This document shows, one piece after another, positions 53,780 to 64,000 of a stretch of DNA of 64,000 bases. The stretch lies in the NCBI GenBank assembly GCA_964016875.1, contig OZ024724.1, forward strand, positions 47,956,899-48,020,898. Reading direction: 5' to 3'. Each line of letters starts with the position of its first letter. Position 1 is the stretch's first letter. Source of the stretch: Fallopia convolvulus (taxonomy: Eukaryota > Streptophyta > Magnoliopsida > Caryophyllales > Polygonaceae). Below the pieces are notes generated by a model. The model did no database searches and was not told the origin of the DNA. It saw nothing but the letters and a program-made list of their open reading frames with translations. Made by a program: the position numbers and the translations under genes.

Positions 53780-54760
53780 TCATGTCTTGTTGTTCATATC
53801 GGTTGTTCTTTTAGTTCATGTCTTTTTAAGGTAAGGTTCATAATATTTCTTCTTATGGTTCTTAAATTTTGTTCCATGATTTTTTGTGTATAACAATTAT
53901 TCTTTTGGTTCATATTTAAATAACCTTAGGTTCATCAAAGTTCATCTTATGGTTCATGTCTTTTAGTTCATGCTAGTTATTGTTTTCTTTCGTGATTTTT
54001 GGTTCATGGTACTTGTTCTCTCGGTTCATGTTTTTATAAGCTAGGTTCATAATAATTCTTATGGTTCATGACTTTTAATTCTTTATAGTTTATCTTATAG
54101 TTCATGTTATTTGGTAGTCTATTAGCTTAAATGGTAGAGCAATGTGCATGCATATAGATGTGGGTTCAAATCCCGCATAGGCTAACTCTTCGTACAATTT
54201 ATGTCTTTTGGTTCATGGTAGTTCTTTTTTTGTTAATGTTTTTTTATGCTTAGGTTCATGATAACTTATCTTACAACTCATGTCTTTTAAATCATACTAA
54301 TTGTTATTTTAATTCACTTCTTTTGTTTCATGATATTTGTTCATTTGGTTTATGTTTTTATAAACACGGGTTCATGATATCTTACAAGGTTCACAATCCA
54401 TAACTTTTAGTTCATAAAAGTTGGTCTATTGGTTCATGCTCTTACATGGTTAGGTTCATAACAATTGTCAATAAGGTTCATTTAATTTAACTAATAATAC
54501 TTGTTATTTTGTGTCATCTATTCATAGATGGTATTTTGTTGGTTCATGTCTTTATACAGTTAAGTTGATAACAATTGTCAACAAAGTTCATGAAATTTAA
54601 TTCATAATACTTGTTATTTTTGTGACATAATACATCATATTTTGTTGGTTCATGTCTTTTTACGATTAGGTTCATAACAATTATCAATAAGGTTCATGGA
54701 ATTTAATTCAAATACTTCAAATGTCTATCATGTATTCTTGTTCATAAATGGTATGAATTT
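53780..54760. repeat. GGTTCAT-rich minisatellite
   Basis: More than twenty irregular copies of (A/T)GGTTCAT(A/G) with 15-40-bp spacing, such as TAGGTTCATAA and TTGGTTCATG, surrounding the second tRNA-like module. No coding potential. Confidence 0.8.
54113..54185 (+). repeat. tRNA-like module, copy 2
   Basis: Reads TAGCTTAAATGGTAGAGC (D-arm with GCTT/GAGC) and GTGGGTTCAAATCCCGC (a well-formed T-arm), followed by ATAGGCTAA, which could pair with an AGCCTAT 5' arm. It is better preserved than copy 1. It could be a tRNA-derived SINE monomer or an ancient tRNA duplicate. Confidence 0.65.
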
Positions 54761-56446
54761 AGAATTTGATATGCTTCATAATTTATAACACAATTGGTAA
54801 AAAAAAATGCTCTAAGCTCTAAGTTGATTATTTTTAGGCATTTTGTCGAACACATGGTGGGTGGTTAGAAGAGCATTGATCATTAGCCTTTGTTTTCAAT
54901 TAAAAACTTGAAATTGTAAAGCAAAACATACATAATCTTCATAAGTTTGATTAAAAGCAACACAAATCAGTTTAGAAACACACAAAAACATGTAAATCGA
55001 AGTACTAAGCTCTCGAATTTAAAAACTCCCAAATGTAAACTTAAAACCATACAAAGCAGATTTATACCAGAATCTATGAAGAGAGAACACGAATTTAGGT
55101 CCAGATCAACAAAAAAAAGCAAACCAAATTGAAAGAAACAATGGGAAACGGATTTGGAGAAGAATCGATCGAAAAGCGTGGCTTAATTCTCCACGTTCAA
55201 TAGGAAGAAGATGACTCTGCAGGTTGCCTTCTATTTCAATGGACAAAAGACTAAAATACCCCTCTATTTAAAAATAACTTAAAAACGCATATTAACCGTG
55301 GCCGTAGATGTATAATGATCAAACGGATAGAATTTGCTCGCATATTTTGTTGTAGCATATTATTCCAGCTGATCGTGATTCTTAATTGTGATATTGAAAA
55401 ATACTAACCCACTAGACAAAATAGGTTCTTGACATCTTAGGATAACAAAATCTATAAAAATTATCTGCTTAAATAATTTAGGTTTACATTATCTTCGAAA
55501 GGACGGTTCGTTTGTACCTATTATTGTACCAAAAAACCTTCGAGCCTTCTAGTTGTACAAATTTGTATTTCCTTTTCATTGTATTGGGTAATCATCGGTC
55601 ATTCCACATTTCCACCCCAACCAAGTACAACTTCTTCTTTCTGCCTTCCTTGCTTTTATTACCCTCACTCACAAAAGTCACACCCACTTCAATTATAGAT
55701 TGTTAAATTTTCTTGGTTGAAAACACTTCAATCACAATTCACAAATTAAGACGGGTACAATGATAGTAACCAATGCTACAAATAGGTTACAACTTTGACA
55801 TTCTATTATAAAATGTGAATTGTAACCAACGCGCGAAACTTTCATGTAGAAGGTCAACTTTTAAAGAGTTCACAAGTATATGCGTTTCTATAATTCCGTA
55901 CGAAATTGTCATTAGGCACAAATATAAAGCCACGTACCACGTTATGGACCCACATGAACCCCTTCAAGATACGTCTCTATTCATTTTCACAGTCCCTGTC
56001 TGATGAGTCGTTTCTCGTTTCTGTTGCTGTCGTTTTGATCCGGTCACAAGCCAGACGTTTTCCACCGGTGGGTCATGGGTGCGTACAACAGAAATCTACC
56101 GACACACACAAAAGGGCAAACAAAAAGTAGAGGAGGAAATAACGTCTTCTGCCTCGTTCCTGTTTCTCGCTCCTTCTTCTTCCTTCCTTTTTTCCAGATT
56201 CTCTACTAGAGGCGGATCCCTACCAATTGCTTTCCACTCCTCCTTATCACTGTATTCTCTCTCTCCTCTATTCGTTCTCTGCCTTTCCTTATTCTTCTTC
56301 TGTTCACGGTTTGTATGAAGCAGAGAATCAGATTTTCATTCCCGAACTTGAGAGTTGGTATATGGACGCTGGATTTTCATCGAATGATTGTTCTGGTGGC
56401 TGATCATCGGAGCTGAAACGCCGTGTTCAGCGTCGGCGCCTTCGAA
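54761..56446 (+). promoter_or_regulatory. Spacer and SEC14-like gene upstream region
   Basis: 54761-55500 is AT-rich without genes. 55990-56446 is C/T-rich and balanced in composition, as expected for promoter and 5' UTR of the following gene. Short open frames here have no domains. Confidence 0.45.
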
Positions 56447-59400
56447 ATGTCTGGCCCGCTCGACCGTTTCGCTCTCCCTTGTGAGTTTGCCCGTGCCTTT
56501 TAACTCTTCATTTGGCGCTTCCTCTATTGTTTTGATTTTGATTTTTGATTCTATGTGTAAATACTGCAGGATTGATGTTTACTTGCTAGGGTTTTAAAAT
56601 AAGAACATTTTCTTCAATTGGCTTCACATTTTCATTGTTACAGTTTAATCTCTGTGTTTTGTGATCAATGCATTTCCACCAAAATTGCATTGTAATTGAT
56701 GAGATTTTAGGTTGTAATAGCTTGAATTGGAATAATTCTTCAACGTTTATAGGTGTTCTATGAAAGATCGATTTAGTTTTTACAGGGAATATATGCTTTC
56801 TTTAATTTTGGAATGAAGGCTCTATTTTGATCTCCTTCTTCTTCTTTGAATATGAGTACGGTTGACCTAACTGTTGGATTCCTCCGGCAGAATCTGTAAC
56901 GAAGTGGAGAAAGTGTTGCTTAATTATCTTATTTGATGTTTGATTTGAATGAGTTGACTTTACAAACTCATGAAAACACTATCCACTTGCTTTCTTATCT
57001 GCTGGGGAATTTCTGCTGAAATTTTATTGCTACTGAACAAATGCCGTGATGACTTCTTACAATAATCCTTATTCATTAATTTTAAACAACAGAGTAATCA
57101 ATATTGAGAAGGAAATGATCAACGGCACCATATCAAATAGTTGATGGCTATTTTTATTCTGGACAAATGCAAATTAATACCAAAGAGCCTGTAAATGCAA
57201 TGGTGTTTTTGCAAATGGGTGATTTCCTGGCTAATTTTTAAAAAAAAATGCTTCTTTTTTCTAGCAGTCTTATATGTGTCATGACATTGGAGTTTTAAAT
57301 TCAGCTTTGGCTCTGTACACCTTAGCCTTACCAACTTGAGGATTACTGATGATTGACAACAACTAAACTTGGAGTAATAAGATTGCCTTGGGATCTCATT
57401 TATATGATTTGACAATGAAGTAGCTAAATTCTGATACAACTAGTATTTTGCAGCCGGTGAAGGTACCTCCAATCGGGATGAAATAAGAGAAAGGCAGTCA
57501 GTGTGTGAAATAACAGAAGAGGAAAAAACTACCAAAATGGGGACTCTAAAGAAGAAAGCACTTTATGCGTCTAAGAAAGTTAGACACACACTAAAAAGAA
57601 AGGCCAAGAAGAAAGGTCAGGATCAAGCCATATGTGTTTCCATTAAGGATGTACGAGATGTCAAGGAATTACAGGCTGTGGAAGCATTTAGACAGTCACT
57701 CCTTTTAGAGGAATTGTTACCTGCAAGACATGACGATTATTACACATTGTTGAGGTGAACACTTATCCTGATATTTGAAGGTTTAAATTTTTTCAGGAGG
57801 TCAGTAGGTTTTACTTTGTATCTTATAGGGTGTCATTATAGTTTTGTATCAATTGTTTTTTATGCGTTTCTAGACCACCACTGCACAAGTTACCTCATAT
57901 CCTATATATTAAATGAAAAAAAATGAGTCAAGCTCTTGAAATTGCAGATTCCTTAAAGCAAGGAAGTTTGACATGGACAAAGCAAAACAAATGTGGAGTT
58001 CAATGCTTCAGTGGAGAGAGGAGTTTGGTGCTGATACAATACTTGAGGTAAATCAAGTTGTTAGATGGCTTTCATAATTGAAGGCAAATGATTCTTATTT
58101 ATCTAGTATTGACTATTTGATGGCAACTCCTAAGATTTTTATTCATCTTATTCACTTATTTTCAGGATTTTGAATATCATGAGTTGGATGAAGTGTTAAA
58201 GTATTACCCGCAATCCTTTCATGGTGTGGACAAGGATGGAAGGCCTGTTTACATATATATGCTGGGGAAGATTGACGTTGAAAAGCTGTTGCAAGTGACG
58301 ACAATGGATCGGTACTTGAAATATCATGTACAGGATTTTGAGAAATGTTTTGCATACAACTTTCCAGCTTGCTCTATTGCTACAAAGAGGCACATAGATA
58401 CAACTACAACCATTGTAGATGTTCAAGGCTTGGTATGCAACTCATATATCTGTATTGATCTTAAACATCAGTGCTATTACTTTTAGTAAGGAATGGTACT
58501 ATCTATGCATTTACTGTTCCATGACAATCTCAACTTTCAGGGTCTCAAAAACCTATCCAAACCTGCACGTGACCTTATAACGCGACTACAGAAAATTGAT
58601 AATGACAACTATCCTGAGGTATATAGTCTAACTCCAACTAAAATCTGAACGGTACAATAAAATCCATAACTTGTGTGCCGAAATGCTCTAGAGATCTACT
58701 TTTTCTCCATTGCAGACTCTTTGCCGGATGTATATTGTCAATGCTGGCAGCGGTTTCAAATTGCTGTGGAACGCTATCAAATCTTTTCTTGATCCCCAAA
58801 CAACTGAAAAGATTAATGTATGCTGACTGGCTTAATAATATTAATATACTTCGGTGGATGTGTTTTGCTTTTAGCATTTCCAGCACTGGTGTATTAACTC
58901 TGTTCTGAAATTTTTTAGGTTCTTGGAACCAAATATCAAAGCAAATTATTGGAAATAATAGATGAAAGGTGGTTTTCCAGAAAAAGTTGAGGTTGAAGTT
59001 TCTTCATTTACTTCTGCAGCTGTCTAATTCATGTTGTGTTTTGCATCTGCATATAAATCCAGTCAGTTACCAGACTTTTTGGGTGGAAAGTGTACCTGTG
59101 CAGATCAAGGAGGTTGTTTGAGATCTGAGAAGGGGCCATGGAAGGATCAAAACATTTTAAAGGTTGGTTGTGCGATTAATGATTCCCTGTCAATTTACTC
59201 TATGATTAAAAATATAGGATTCATTCGAATCTAAAAATTTCACAAAGGTGATTCAAATTGGTGGAGCAGAAGTCACTACTATATCAAAAACCGATAGTGG
59301 GAGAGTCCTCACTCGAAAAAAGATACATCTCTCAATGGTAATTTTTAAAATAGACAAAATTTAGTCTGGTGTGTGTAGTTTTTTGTAAATCCAGTTTTAA

Positions 59401-60437
59401 ATTTGATTTGATCAGACTAGAGGCCTTGACGCATCTACTGCAGAGTCCGGGTCTGAGGCTGAGGATTTCACTTCAACTAAAGCATCTGCCACTGATGCAC
59501 TCTCCGGTTTGATTCTTCTTCATGATAAAGTAAGTTTCAGTGAACTATATAACTCTTAGAACTGATGATTTTTGAAATAAGGGGAAAAAAGAGCTTATGA
59601 TTTTGAATCCTAAAGTGATCTGCAAACACAGATTATTCAAACTTTGTGCATGAAGTGTTTAATGCAATAAATTTCAATAAGGATTATGTTGTGACACAAA
59701 AGGCAGTAACTTGTACAGGATAAGGCAGCTGGAAAGACAAGATGCAATGATGGGTTTCCTGAGCATGATTCCTCTCCACTTATTAACGAGGTTGTCATCA
59801 CTGAATGTAAAGGTGAAGATCAAAGCATTGTTCTTCTGGAACTCACAGTTCACTACTCTCTCCTAAAAACCATGTTTTTTTTTTCGTTTTGCAGATATTT
59901 CCTCACATTCTGCTGTAGAAACTTTACAACGGCTACCTTCACAGACCTGGGCAATGCTCATGGCTTTCATTTTGACTCTAATTGCCTTGTGTCGTTCTGT
60001 AGTGTTCAGAACTACTAGAAAATTTCCTGTTGTAGTTTCTGATGTTGCCAGTAGTATTCCGGGTTTAGGACTTGATTCCCAATTCAAGGAAGAGTTCCAA
60101 CCTTCTGTTGTCACTAGAGTTGGAGATCTAGAAGAGAAGGTAAGTGTTCTATGCAAAAAGCCAGTCCAAATGCCATTAGACAAGGAAGAATTGTTAAATG
60201 CTGCTGTGTATCGTGTTGATGCACTTGAAGCTGAACTGATTAATGTGAAGAAGGCTTTGCACGACTCTTTAATGAAGCAAGAAGAGCTTCTCGCTTATAT
60301 AGATGCTCAGCAAGCAGAAAAAATCAGGGTGAGTCGAGCATTTTTTTTTTATGATAGCCTAATTGATAGGTTTATTGGGTATTTATTAGTATATATGATG
60401 TGTGTATTTGTCGCAGAAAAAAAAGTTTTGCTGGTAG
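56447..60437 (+). CDS. SEC14-nodulin type phosphatidylinositol/phosphatidylcholine transfer protein (SFH family)
   Basis: Thirteen exons: 56447-56480, 57454-57754, 57948-58047, 58166-58432, 58541-58618, 58716-58817, 58919-58968, 59063-59162, 59248-59337, 59416-59529, 59719-59812, 59895-60328 and 60417-60437. They splice to 594 residues with GT-AG borders. MSGPLDRFALP is the family N-terminus. The CRAL-TRIO N part has ELQAVEAFRQSLLLEELLP and FLKARKFDMDKAKQMW. The SEC14 lipid-binding domain has YYPQSFHGVDKDGRPVYIY, VTTMDRYLKYHVQDFEKCF, FKLLWNAIKSFLDPQTTEKI and SQLPDFLGGKCTCADQGGC. Then follow a low-complexity linker, a hydrophobic AMLMAFILTLIALCRSVVF, a coiled coil (LEAELINVKKALHDSL) and a basic tail KKKFCW like nodulin domains that bind phosphoinositides. 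Likely role: presenting PI to PI4-kinase in membrane trafficking and polarised growth. It looks intact. Confidence 0.94.
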
Positions 60438-61154
60438 AAGTAAAATGTAAAACTGGTTGGTAAGGTTATTGAAGATGCAGAACTGTTCAAGGAAGGCCAT
60501 TCTTTTTACAAGTTGGCAAGTTATTCTGGGTACAGGTAATTAAATCTGTAAGTCGACAAGATTAGCATCCTTGAGTTTGGATTCTTCTACGTCTTCTGTT
60601 TAAGACTTTCTTTCTTACAAGAAATAAAGGATTTCAAATGAGTACAGGTTAAAGATTATAGTAATGGGCTTATATTAATTCAAAAAAAACAAGGCTTGAC
60701 TCTTGTAGAAGCTTTCCCTGGAAAGTGAGAAACTGAAGTCAAAATTGCTTGTAATTAAGTTATAATTGCTGTTGGAATTGTAGATACGCATAATTAAATC
60801 TGCTCCTGTTTGGGTGTTACTACTTAGTAGTGAAAACTATTCATAATTTCTTACCATTTCATATAAGCATTTATAATGACATAATTAAAAGGCTGAATGA
60901 CCGACCACCAATATAATTGGGTGTTATTATACTAGCTACCCGCTATAATCGAAATTACCGAAACTATAGAATATGGGCGGATCTAGGCGGTGGCGTGCGG
61001 GACGGGCGCCCCCACATCTGGTCAAAAGAGTGATGTGTTACATAGGAATGTCCGGATATGAAGGAATATTTTCAAATTTTGTCCCCATAGGGCAGCTCTG
61101 GACGGGGCGAATGTGGAGGCAAGTAGAGGAAGGCTAGGAGGACGGGAGATTTTG
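60438..61154. other. SEC14-like 3' flank and repeat relic
   Basis: 3' UTR to about 60650, then AT-rich DNA. 60973-61030 (GGGCGGATCTAGG ... GGGCGCCCCCACATC) resembles the end of a DNA transposon, but a partner end was not found. Confidence 0.4.
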
Positions 61155-61250
61155 TCCCATCAGCTTTCTAAGTACATTAAGATAGATTACTACTTTGTTA
61201 GAAAACAAGTGGATGATGGTTCTCTGATTAAATCTGTCACGTTTTATGAA
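61155..61250 (+). pseudogene. Copia RNase H fragment
   Basis: The plus strand reads LSKYIKIDYYFVRKQVDDGS, the K-H-I-x-I-D-Y-H-F-V-R motif near the end of copia pol. It is cut by the MITE at 61260. Confidence 0.65.
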
Positions 61251-61259
61251 GGTTGTTAG

Positions 61260-61897
61260 TAGGGCTGTCAATTACCCACGAGTGACCGATCCACCCGTTT
61301 CAACCACCCAAAATAAACGGGTGAAAACCCAATCAAAGCGGGTGACGGGCGGTTCGGGTGACGGGCGAAATGGGTTATGGGTCGGGTAAGGGTGAGATTT
61401 TCTCACCCAATAACCCACCCAATTAACCGACCCATCACCCGCTTCACCCAAACCACCCGTTTCACCCGTTTCGGTCTATAATTTATAATATATATAGGCC
61501 CTTAAAATCATGTATATATATCACTTTGGTCTTTTGATAAATAAGCCGACCTATTTATTTCCAACCCATCTATTTGCTTGAATCCTCACTCCGTAACTTC
61601 ATTAATCATTAGTGAGGCACTCTCCAGTCTCCAACCCTAGTGGTTGCCACTTGAAAAAATTTCCATCTTTGAATAGCGCCGCAACTGCACGCCTGCACAT
61701 CGGTTATACGGGTGAACGGGTCACCCATCGGTTATACGGGTGAACGGGTCACCCATCGGTTATACGGATGACGGGTGGTTTGGGTGACGGGTGGAATATT
61801 TGACGGGTGATGGGTGGGTCGGATGGGGCATATTAACTTGCGGGTCGGATGGTGGAAGTGCTCCACCCACCCATAATCCGACCCATTGACAGCCCTA
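61260..61897. mobile_element. hAT-type MITE
   Basis: 638 bp with perfect 12-bp ends TAGGGCTGTCAA / TTGACAGCCCTA and a perfect 8-bp target duplication GTTGTTAG (61252-61259, 61898-61905). The interior has CGGGTGA / TCACCCG words on both arms and a 28-bp tandem unit (CGGTTATACGGGTGAACGGG) near 61700-61760. No transposase. The TIRs differ from the MITE at 36977 at two positions. Confidence 0.94.
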
Positions 61898-63589
61898 GTT
61901 GTTAGTAGTCACGGGTTTCAAACTCCACGTTCCAAGTTACATTTTTTTACGAAATAATGCCTTATATTTTAGGATAGAAAATAATTTTAGGATATTCTAT
62001 TGTCTAGATGGATAAAAACATCTTAATCTCATATTATTCCATCTTATATGTAACTTGAATCCAAGAATAAGACCCAAACATATGTATTTAAACCCTTCTT
62101 GAAATCAAGTGTTTCATACAATTAAAAAGCACACAAGACCTTAATGAAATAAATTATATGGATGAGCAACTAATAACATAAATCATACGTGTCTCTAAAA
62201 TTCATATAATATTTCATTGTGCTGTTGATCGACGTTAAAATTTTGATTAATGCATGTGTGTTGTCAAATGTTGATTGAAAATATAACAATCAAAGGACTC
62301 TACGTGTCTCTTAGCACATGCGTCATATTTTTTGAAGTGCACGTGTTATAGTTAGGGATTTTTGTTTACAATGTTTTAGTACAAAATCGATCACTATAAC
62401 ATGATTGTTTGTGTTGATATATAGACGATGTATATAATAGTTCAACATATTATATTAATGAGAAGGCAGTAGGAAGCTAGTTGTTAAAATAAATATAAAA
62501 CCTCGTAGGCCCGGTGTCAATTATTTTGTACACTTTATGTATCCCGGGCCTTTGGTTAGGTGTCTCGCCCTAGATAGATATGTCACGATCGATGAGCCAA
62601 ACAAACCCTAATTTGGCAACGCTTTTTTGGTATGATTGTAAGATGCCAAATGCAACCACCACCACCATAACCAAAAACTCTTAAGACTGCTCTGATGGGA
62701 TATGGATAAGAACCCTTCAGCCTTCCCTTTCACACTTAGATCTCATTATTGCATGTCCCACTCTTGTAAAATGTTCTTTCAATTAGATTAATCATATAAT
62801 TAATTTGGTGATCTATTTTCTTCTTTAATTTCTTTGCTAAAGGCTCTTCTTCATTTGGTATAAACAATTCACACCAAATGAAATGAAAGTAAACATCACA
62901 CGTGTGATGTTTCTTTTAACTAATTCAAGCATGATCCATTGATTATTTATATATATCTATCTAAATTAAAAGAATCACTACTTACTGAATTTTCATTTAC
63001 TTTATGTTGGATCATAATTACGCAGAAAGGTTTCCGACAAGTCATCAATCCTAAAAGTTCGGTAACCTTGAAAAATTTATAAACTCGAAAAAAGCAACAG
63101 AATAACTCAAGTAAGGAAAGGCTTACTTAAATACCCAACAATCATAGTAGAACCGCTAGTTTATTTGAAGCAACCCACTACTTTTCGAATCTCTTGAAAT
63201 GATTTCAAATTTTTGTTTTGTCATATTAATATCTCGAGTATGAGCATCAATTCATATACCTCCTTGGTAGATTGATACTCTCTTGCTTTATAAATAAAAT
63301 CCTTAATCTATCTCAAGATTCAATCAACAAAACTTTCTTTACAATCCTAATTCTCCCAGACTCGTAAATTTTCTTGAAATCTAATGAACGAATCTTGCTT
63401 TAGACTTTCATCACCCAGTCCTTAGAAGTACATGTATGATATCCTTAATTATATTCATTGTCTTACAAGACATGCAATATATAAGATCTAAGCTTACAAA
63501 TATCCTTTTAAAAACTAAAATTTTATTCTAACTCCAGCTTGTGCCAATTGTCGTTTATGTATTTTCTGTCTACTATCCTAGTAAGTAAC
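61898..63589. other. Spacer with palindromes
   Basis: No gene seen. A 22-bp perfect palindrome with a CACGTG core lies at 62891-62912. A 10-bp stem TTCATTTGGT / ACCAAATGAA lies at 62850-62859 and 62873-62882. The remainder is AT-rich. Confidence 0.45.
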
Positions 63590-64000
63590 TTGTTTTCTGC
63601 TAGTGCATAAAAATTCGTCTTTGATATACTAATGAATGCTCCTCTTGAATCGCATCTTCACCTTTCGTTCCAAGCTTCTTCTTCGACCTAAAACCTGCAA
63701 ACAATATACATAGTGGGCGAGGTCCCCCTAATCCACCTCCGATGCCTAAGTCAAAAGAGCAGTTTGCCGATTGAATGTCGAGGTAAAGGTAAGACTTGCT
63801 TGCGAGCTCAACGAATATGAGTATGCTTACCACCCATGGAGATCCCTTGTATTTAATTATAATAGAGGAATGAGAGAGAGAAGGTCGAAAACTCTATCTC
63901 TAGGGTCGACCGACATGCCTTGACACCCAAGCAAGCGATATCTTGTTCCACAATCCATATGTAAATTCTATTTCTTAATTAAGATGGACTCCTCCATCAT
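63590..64000 (-). repeat. Probable gypsy LTR fragment at right edge
   Basis: On the minus strand GACTTAGGCATCGGAGG, then GGGGGACCTCGCC and TTGTTTGCAGGT, resemble the conserved leader-side part of plant Ty3 (Tat/Athila-like) LTRs, where a TTAGGCATCGGAG phrase is common. Boundaries are unknown and it may continue past the window. The open frame at 63600-63833 falls within it. Confidence 0.4.

Noticed and set aside
63600..63833. 77-codon minus-strand open frame
   Set aside because: Lies within probable gypsy LTR DNA and has no recognised domain.

Overview
This is a eudicot-type nuclear plant window: spliced genes with GT-AG introns, AT-rich spacers, and a heavy load of nested transposable elements of nearly every plant class. 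I cannot name the species. All calls come from reading the sequence by eye; no database search was run.

Six host genes stand out. They are a class III peroxidase cut by the left edge (107-1476, +), a pectinesterase interrupted by a 200-N assembly gap (8896-10453, +), a family 4 glycosyltransferase with a type II membrane anchor (20530-23699, +), a convergent TLC-domain membrane protein (23928-25679, -), a group S1 bZIP gene with an intact sucrose-control upstream ORF but a frameshifted main ORF (35427-36112, -), and a SEC14-nodulin phospholipid-transfer protein (56447-60437, +). Splicing the exons I propose for the glycosyltransferase, the TLC protein and the SEC14 protein gives uninterrupted frames of 477, 228 and 594 residues.

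The rest is mostly mobile DNA, layered. From 1943 to 5074 lies a decayed copia element that has been hit by a tRNA-derived SINE, a small TIR transposon and a composite plastid-DNA insertion (rbcL plus plastid 5S rRNA). A 5'-truncated LINE with an 18-bp target duplication sits at 6026-6973. A decayed Ty3/gypsy element (about 11.3-19.6 kb, -) was split by a young non-autonomous LTR element (12309-17625) with two 1367-bp LTRs and a perfect 5-bp target duplication. The 27-34 kb stretch holds a long-TIR transposon with opposed minisatellites and a cluster of Helitron-type 3' termini. A copia element (38393-47316, -) contains a MITE and a striking insertion at 39811-44078: Cassandra-type LTRs carrying 5S rRNA sequence that enclose Ty3/gypsy gag-protease-RT, all inside one 5-bp target duplication. 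A further LTR element (48505-51310) carries RRM-like and PPR-like fragments instead of normal pol. At 53.7-54.7 kb two tRNA-like cloverleaf modules are embedded in a GGTTCAT-rich minisatellite. Two hAT-type MITEs with perfect 8-bp target duplications lie at 36977-37431 and 61260-61897.

The host genes do not form a pathway; they are ordinary dispersed loci. The most interesting items are the Cassandra/Ty3 chimera, the gene-fragment-bearing LTR element, the tRNA-like modules in the minisatellite, and the intact uORF above a broken bZIP frame.
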